Below are positions 60,218 through 64,000 of a DNA stretch of 64,000 nt, piece by piece; the stretch's first letter is position 1, and every line of letters begins with the position of its first letter. Under the pieces are notes generated by a model. It was not told where the DNA came from. It ran no database searches and saw only the letters and a list, made by a program, of their open reading frames with translations. The translations under genes and the position numbers were made by a program. Source of the DNA: Pseudorhodoplanes sp. (lineage in GTDB: Bacteria; Pseudomonadota; Alphaproteobacteria; Rhizobiales; Xanthobacteraceae); contig JABARS010000001.1 in NCBI GenBank assembly GCA_019187085.1, positions 409,819 through 473,818 of the forward strand. The letters are read 5' to 3'.

Positions 60218-61207
60218 GCTATCGGACGCGAAAAGATTCTCGCGGTGATATTTTAAATAATAAGGATTTGGATGCATATTCTCATCGTTCGGCAAGATGA
60301 GCTTCATGTCCTTATTGAGCATTTTCTTTGCTTGATCCGGCACCTTTGTTTCATTGATCAGAATTTCAAAGTTGTCCGATATCGAAATCAATCCGCGATC
60401 AAACATCCAATGAAACGTGCCGGATAACGCAAGCCCGTTTCGGACTGAATCTGGACCATTTTTTGCGACGGGCTTGATATGTGCGGCTTGAACTTCGGGT
60501 CTCCCGCCTCCATTGATTAGTTTTAACCCGGTTACTGCGCATCGATTTCCGTATGCTAATCGGACTGCATTGGTGAATGCCCGATCTCGAAAAGGTCGAT
60601 TAACCATCATCTCTATTATCGGGCGAACAAATTCCGTTTGGGGTTCTTCAAAACCTTTCGATAACTCAGCTTTGTGCACTTCAGCGTTTATCTCGCGGGC
60701 GAATCCCGTCCTTACGATTAGATCGAATTCCTTATCCGGTATATTTCTAACAGCGCGACCGAAGGCCCCTTTGTTCGTCGAGCCGTCATCTTTTTTCAGA
60801 ATGCTCTCATAATAAAAATCACCGACTGAGAATGGTACTGGCTGATCAAATTCTAGATATTCGACTATCAACGCATAATAGTGGTCAGGTCGACGGTGAT
60901 CTGCAACGACCTTCTCAACTTTCGCTGTAGCAAAATAGACTTGGCGTCCATCAGAACGACGAGGCTCGTAATAAACGACATAGTCACCGACTGCACGGCT
61001 GACTTGGTTCAGATACGTTTTTGGAAAATGATATTGTTCTTCTGGTCGATCGTCGTAACCAGAACCGGCTTTGAGCGTAAAGACTGCTTTTGCCATTTCG
61101 AAGTTCGGCCTATTTGCAGAAATCCGAATAAACCCCGCCTCAAAAAATAACCGGATCGAAGAACTGAGACCATACTCCCGCCTTAATCTAGGATTATATT
61201 CATACAT
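60209..61207 (-). CDS. HNH endonuclease with N-terminal EVE/PUA-like region
   Basis: A 332-residue protein. The C-terminal half is an HNH nuclease: NRCAVTGLKLINGG, VQAAHIKPVAKNGPDS and GLALSGTFHWMFDRGLI near 220-285. Residues about 75-150 (VYYEPRRSDGRQVYFATAKV, HYYALIVEYLEFDQPVPF) look like a PUA/EVE-type base-reading domain, so a modification-dependent restriction enzyme is plausible. Codon use and base composition are AT-rich compared with everything around it, a sign of transfer. AGGAG is well placed before ATG. Confidence 0.75.
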   Translation of the reverse strand: MYEYNPRLRREYGLSSSIRLFFEAGFIRISANRPNFEMAKAVFTLKAGSGYDDRPEEQYHFPKTYLNQVSRAVGDYVVYYEPRRSDGRQVYFATAKVEKVVADHRRPDHYYALIVEYLEFDQPVPFSVGDFYYESILKKDDGSTNKGAFGRAVRNIPDKEFDLIVRTGFAREINAEVHKAELSKGFEEPQTEFVRPIIEMMVNRPFRDRAFTNAVRLAYGNRCAVTGLKLINGGGRPEVQAAHIKPVAKNGPDSVRNGLALSGTFHWMFDRGLISISDNFEILINETKVPDQAKKMLNKDMKLILPNDENMHPNPYYLKYHRENLFASDSSI

Positions 61208-61750
61208 ATCCTGTCTCCTGAGGGGACGCTCTGCAGGGCGCTGCTTTGCGGGGGACAGGTGCGGCGCCCGCGTCCGTGCCTCGCCGGCATGGCCCCGGGC
61301 TGCATCGGGGCTCCGCCCGGGACCACTACGGGTCCCCGCCGGGAGCCGGCTGACCGTTGCGGGCCTTCCGCCCGCCCGGAATGCGCGGCCCGATGCAGGA
61401 GTGAAGACGCCGCGGTGGAGCGCCGCGAGGCGCCCGCGCGCGCCTGGCGCGTGCGGACAGATCAAGGCTGGTGCGCCGCGCGGCGCTCCGCCACCCCTCG
61501 CTCAAGGCGAGGGCCGGGACGACCGGCGCACCCGGCGCCGCGACAAAGAACACGGGCGCGCCCGCACGCCCGCAGCGGGGAAGAGGCGAGGCTCCGGCTA
61601 TTTGACTTTCGAAGAGGGGACGAGACATGCAGGCTCATGCCGCGTCGCTGCGGAGCGCCCCGCGTTCGGCCGGAACGACGAATCGGGGCCGAAGACAAAA
61701 GCGATGCATCACACGCCGGAGGGAAACGATGCGCCGCCCGCGGGTGCGCA
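61208..61750. other. Intergenic stretch, no gene seen
   Basis: About 540 bp of GC-rich sequence between the HNH gene and the CarD terminator. Long reading frames occur on both strands because of high GC, but none resembles a protein and I see no RNA gene. Confidence 0.5.
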
Positions 61751-61780
61751 AACAAAAAGCCCGGCGTTTCCGCCGGGCTT
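61751..61780 (-). terminator. Rho-independent terminator of carD
   Basis: AAGCCCGGCG, loop TTTC, CGCCGGGCTT: a 10-bp perfect stem. On the minus strand it is followed by TTTTTG, so it ends the CarD transcript 27 bp after its stop codon. Confidence 0.85.
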
Positions 61781-61807
61781 GAAAAAACCTTGAAAACGGT
61801 GCGGCGC

Positions 61808-62593
61808 TCAGGCCGCCTCTTCCTCGACGTCGGCGGCTTCGTCGCCGGCCTTGGCCGGGCCGCGGCGCGGGCCCTTGGCGAGCGCGGCCTCAATCTCCTT
61901 CACCGCTTCCGTCTCGGTGATGTGCTGCACCGCCGAGATTTCGCGCGACAGCCGGTCGAGCGCCGCCTCGTAGAGCTGGCGTTCGCTGTAGGACTGTTCG
62001 GGCTGCGTCTCCGACCGGTAGAGATCGCGCACCACTTCAGCGATGGCGACGATGTCGCCGGAATTGATCTTGGCTTCGTATTCCTGCGCGCGGCGCGACC
62101 ACATGGTGCGCTTGATGCGCGCGCGACCCTTCAGCGTCTCGAGCGCCTTCTTGACCAGCGCCGGCTCGGCCAGCTTGCGCATGCCGACGGACGCGATCTT
62201 GGCGGTCGGCACCCGCAGCGTCATCTTGTCTTTCACGAAATTGATCACGAACAGTTCGAGCTTGGCGCCCGCGACCTCCTGCTCCTCGATCGCCAGGATC
62301 TGGCCGACGCCGTGAGCCGGGTAAACAATGTATTCGTTGGTCTTGAAGCCCTGACGTTGGGTCGTCTTCTTGCTGGTAGTCATTCCAGAGGTCGCTCCTT
62401 CACCGGCCGGTTTCGGTCGGCTCGTTGTCTTGGCTACGGGAGCCCCACGGCCGGAAAGCCGCGAGACCTGCGATGTCCGCCGACCGGCGGCAGAGGCCGT
62501 TTTGGTCCGGCGGCCGGCGCCGGAGCCCTGGGACTTGCCACGCCGGTTCGCACCGGCACTCTTCTTCGATCGATGACGCGATTTTTCAGCCAC
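61808..62593 (-). CDS. carD: CarD family transcriptional regulator
   Basis: CarD binds RNA polymerase and stabilises open complexes at rRNA and other promoters. The CarD core starts at QGFKTNEYIVYPAHGVGQI and continues through WSRRAQEYEAKINSGDIVAI, YSERQLYEAALDRLSREI. I used the GTG 70 codons before the ATG at 62383 because the extra residues form a Lys/Arg/Ala/Ser-rich tail like that of Bradyrhizobium CarD; the ATG (AAGGAG 11 bp upstream, 191 residues) is the alternative. Followed by FdxA on the same strand, as usual in Hyphomicrobiales. Confidence 0.85.
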   Translation of the reverse strand: MAEKSRHRSKKSAGANRRGKSQGSGAGRRTKTASAAGRRTSQVSRLSGRGAPVAKTTSRPKPAGEGATSGMTTSKKTTQRQGFKTNEYIVYPAHGVGQILAIEEQEVAGAKLELFVINFVKDKMTLRVPTAKIASVGMRKLAEPALVKKALETLKGRARIKRTMWSRRAQEYEAKINSGDIVAIAEVVRDLYRSETQPEQSYSERQLYEAALDRLSREISAVQHITETEAVKEIEAALAKGPRRGPAKAGDEAADVEEEAA

Positions 62594-62882
62594 TGCTCGC
62601 GCGTGGAAACTCTCACGCCCTTCTATTTGACGGTTCCCTCCGGAACGGGCCCGAAAAAATAGGCTCCCCGCGGGGAGCGCTCCGGTTATGTCGTTCCAGT
62701 GCAACCTATATATCACATTTTCCGCAAAAATCAATGTGTTAAGGGCGCACGGGAGCCCTGCTCCGGCCCCGCTCACGCCCTTTTGCACCGGGCAGTTAAA
62801 AACCCCCGGATTTCAGGCCTTCAATTGCGCCTTCCGGGTTCATCAATCGCCGGCCGGCCGGTCACCGGCCCCCGGCTGGGCT

Positions 62883-63221
62883 TCAGTCGCCGGTCCCCGG
62901 CTTGGATGAAAAATGCTTCTCGAACTTGTCCGGCACGCCGTCCCATTCCTTGGCGTCGGGCGGCGTCTCCTTCTTGGCCGTGATATTGGGCCAGGTCTTC
63001 GAATATTCGGCGTTCAGCGCTAGCCACTTTTCGGAACCCGGTTCGGTGTCGGGCTTGATCGCCTCGGCCGGACATTCGGGTTCACACACGCCGCAATCGA
63101 TGCACTCGTCCGGATGGATGACCAGCATATTCTCGCCCTCGTAGAAACAGTCCACGGGGCAGACTTCCACGCAGTCCATGTACTTGCACTTGATGCAGTT
63201 CTCGTTGACGACGTAAGTCAT
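62883..63221 (-). CDS. fdxA: Seven-iron ferredoxin FdxA (housekeeping copy)
   Basis: A 112-residue ferredoxin with [18 protein letters not shown] and [16 protein letters not shown]. It sits in the conserved CarD - FdxA - S4 - helicase order, so it is the chromosomal housekeeping copy; the other FdxA in the window belongs to the catabolic cluster. Confidence 0.92.
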   Translation of the reverse strand: MTYVVNENCIKCKYMDCVEVCPVDCFYEGENMLVIHPDECIDCGVCEPECPAEAIKPDTEPGSEKWLALNAEYSKTWPNITAKKETPPDAKEWDGVPDKFEKHFSSKPGTGD

Positions 63222-63380
63222 TCTGACAATCCGGACGCTGGTCCCGCAAAGGACGAGTACGCACGCATAGTGGGGAAGCCGCGCTCCCTAACGCAAGGCA
63301 AGGGGTTGCGCAAGCGACGGCCCGGCCGGCAGCGGACGAACCGCGATTCCACATATATGGCCTGCGTGCCACCTGCGCGT

Positions 63381-63776
63381 TTACCGGTCATTGTAATCGG
63401 TCAATTTTTCCAGTGCCCGCCGCTCGCGCTTGGTCGGCCGGCCGGCGCCCGCCGCGCGCTGAAAGGCAGGCGGCGCGGCGTCCGCGCCCTTGGCCGCTGC
63501 GGCCGGAACCGGCGTCAGATCCTCGTACAAAGCCGCCGCATCGCGTGCGGAACCGCGCCGCTCGCAGAAGCCGACAACCTTGAGGATACGCACGCGATCC
63601 AGTGCAAGGGTAAGAACGTCGCCGGCCCGCACAAGCTTGCTCGCCGCCGTGATCCGCGCACCGTTGACGCGCACGCAACCCTGATCTGCAAGCGCCGCGG
63701 CCGCGGTGCGGGTGCGCACCGCGCGCGCATGCCAGAGCCATTTGTCGATGCGTTGACGGTCCAGGGTCGCGCGCAG
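63381..63776 (-). CDS. S4-domain RNA-binding protein (Hsp15/HslR-like)
   Basis: A protein of about 131 residues with the S4 fold: DRQRIDKWLWHARAVRTRTAA, CVRVNGARITAASKLVRAGD, and a basic tail. It probably binds 50S-nascent-chain complexes as Hsp15 does. No ATG, GTG or TTG is available upstream of the conserved DRQRIDKWL block before an in-frame stop. A CTG 11 bp after GGGAGG is the best start candidate; a second CTG directly before DRQRID is another. A GTG at 63719 would cut off the S4 core. Confidence 0.8.
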   Translation of the reverse strand: MRATLDRQRIDKWLWHARAVRTRTAAAALADQGCVRVNGARITAASKLVRAGDVLTLALDRVRILKVVGFCERRGSARDAAALYEDLTPVPAAAAKGADAAPPAFQRAAGAGRPTKRERRALEKLTDYNDR

Positions 63777-63794
63777 CCGCCGGGGCGGCCTCCC

Positions 63795-64000
63795 TCAGGG
63801 CTCCTTGCCGCCGCTTTCCAGCTGGGCCTTGAGCGCGGCGAGCTTGGCGAACGGAGAATTGGGATCGGGCTGCCGCTCCGGCCGCTCGCGACGCTCCTCG
63901 AAGCGGGGCTTGCCGTGACCGTGCCGCGGCGGACGCCCGCCCTCGGCGCGGTGCGGACGCTCGTGACGTTCATGCGAACGCTCGTGACGCTCCGCGCGCT
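63795..64000 (-). CDS. Helicase C-terminus (partial)
   Basis: The last 68 residues of a gene that runs off the window. It has a His/Arg/Glu-rich repeat region (ERHERSHERHERPHR) and ends NSPFAKLAALKAQLESGG. This ending and its position beside the S4 gene match the C-terminus of the DEAD/DEAH-type helicase found in this gene order in Hyphomicrobiales. The body is outside the window. Confidence 0.65.
   Translation of the reverse strand, partial: RAERHERSHERHERPHRAEGGRPPRHGHGKPRFEERRERPERQPDPNSPFAKLAALKAQLESGGKEP

Noticed and set aside
61208..61807. Long plus-strand frames in the stretch before carD.
   Set aside because: Biased composition, no ribosome site and no domain resemblance; a carD terminator lies inside.
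1..64000. CRISPR arrays, insertion sequences, integrases or prophage genes.
   Set aside because: No regularly spaced repeats, transposase or recombinase-like proteins were seen on either strand.

Overview
The window is about 65% GC and its gene set points to an alphaproteobacterium of the Hyphomicrobiales (Rhizobiales), most like the Xanthobacteraceae/Nitrobacteraceae. Supporting signs are an NdvA/ChvA-type glucan exporter, the CarD - FdxA - S4 protein - helicase gene order at the right end, a DUF1236 protein and an AapJ-like binding protein. All calls come from reading the sequence; no database search was possible.

Left part (1-24.4 kb). This is a mix of envelope and acyl-CoA genes: glucan exporter, thiolase, DD-carboxypeptidase, CobW-type GTPase, a FATP-type acyl-CoA synthetase, a polysaccharide flippase with a GNAT-fold partner, and a second acyl-CoA synthetase. 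It contains a compact four-gene operon at 14.1-18.7 kb: B12-binding small subunit, PaaK-type ligase, MeaB-type GTPase and mutase large subunit. The large subunit has the Ile/Asp active-site pair of 2-hydroxyisobutyryl-CoA mutase, not the Tyr of methylmalonyl-CoA mutase. A divergent GntR gene and a perfect 14-bp palindrome sit at its promoter. Further right are a double left-handed beta-helix protein, an L,D-transpeptidase, an amino-acid binding protein, and 3-hydroxybutyrate dehydrogenase plus a PHB-depolymerase-type esterase. The last two could use the 3-hydroxybutyryl unit the mutase would make.

Central part (24.8-53.7 kb). This is the most unusual region and reads as one large catabolic supercluster. 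A minus-strand operon encodes a nickel-pincer-nucleotide (NPN) system: a two-[4Fe-4S] ferredoxin with a BFD-like tail, a divergent LarA-like enzyme, a MoaB/Mog-domain protein, a three-cysteine LarE, LarB, a LarC reduced to its first domain with a long His-rich head, and a hotdog thioesterase. Nearby are a HupE/UreJ-type nickel permease and NadC-like and NadD genes able to make NaAD, the substrate of LarB. Around these lie an AMP-forming ligase, a complete LivJHMGF transporter, an SMP-30 lactonase, two MaoC/FAS1-type dehydratase subunits, E1alpha/E1beta/E2 of a 2-oxoacid dehydrogenase, and a DpgC-like cofactor-free dioxygenase. A divergent pair encodes a ferredoxin and a 1160-residue fusion of GltD-like and PyrK-like parts, resembling both halves of NfnAB in one chain. 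Three promoters in the cluster share the same layout: a -35/-10 followed at once by CCGGC-N2-GCCGG, a likely TetR operator. A plausible but unproven reading is activation of an aryl- or cycloalkyl-acetate, oxidation to an arylglyoxylate, oxidative decarboxylation to an acyl-CoA, and an NPN-dependent step on a hydroxylated intermediate.

Right part (53.7-64 kb). A degenerate tRNA-Arg copy lies 1.4 kb from an intact tRNA-Arg(CCU) and may mark the edge of an integrated region. After it come small secreted proteins, a DUF1598-like lipoprotein or secreted protein, an SNase-type protein, an M48 metallopeptidase, an AT-rich islet with an HNH endonuclease, and the conserved CarD - FdxA - S4 - helicase block, the helicase running off the window.
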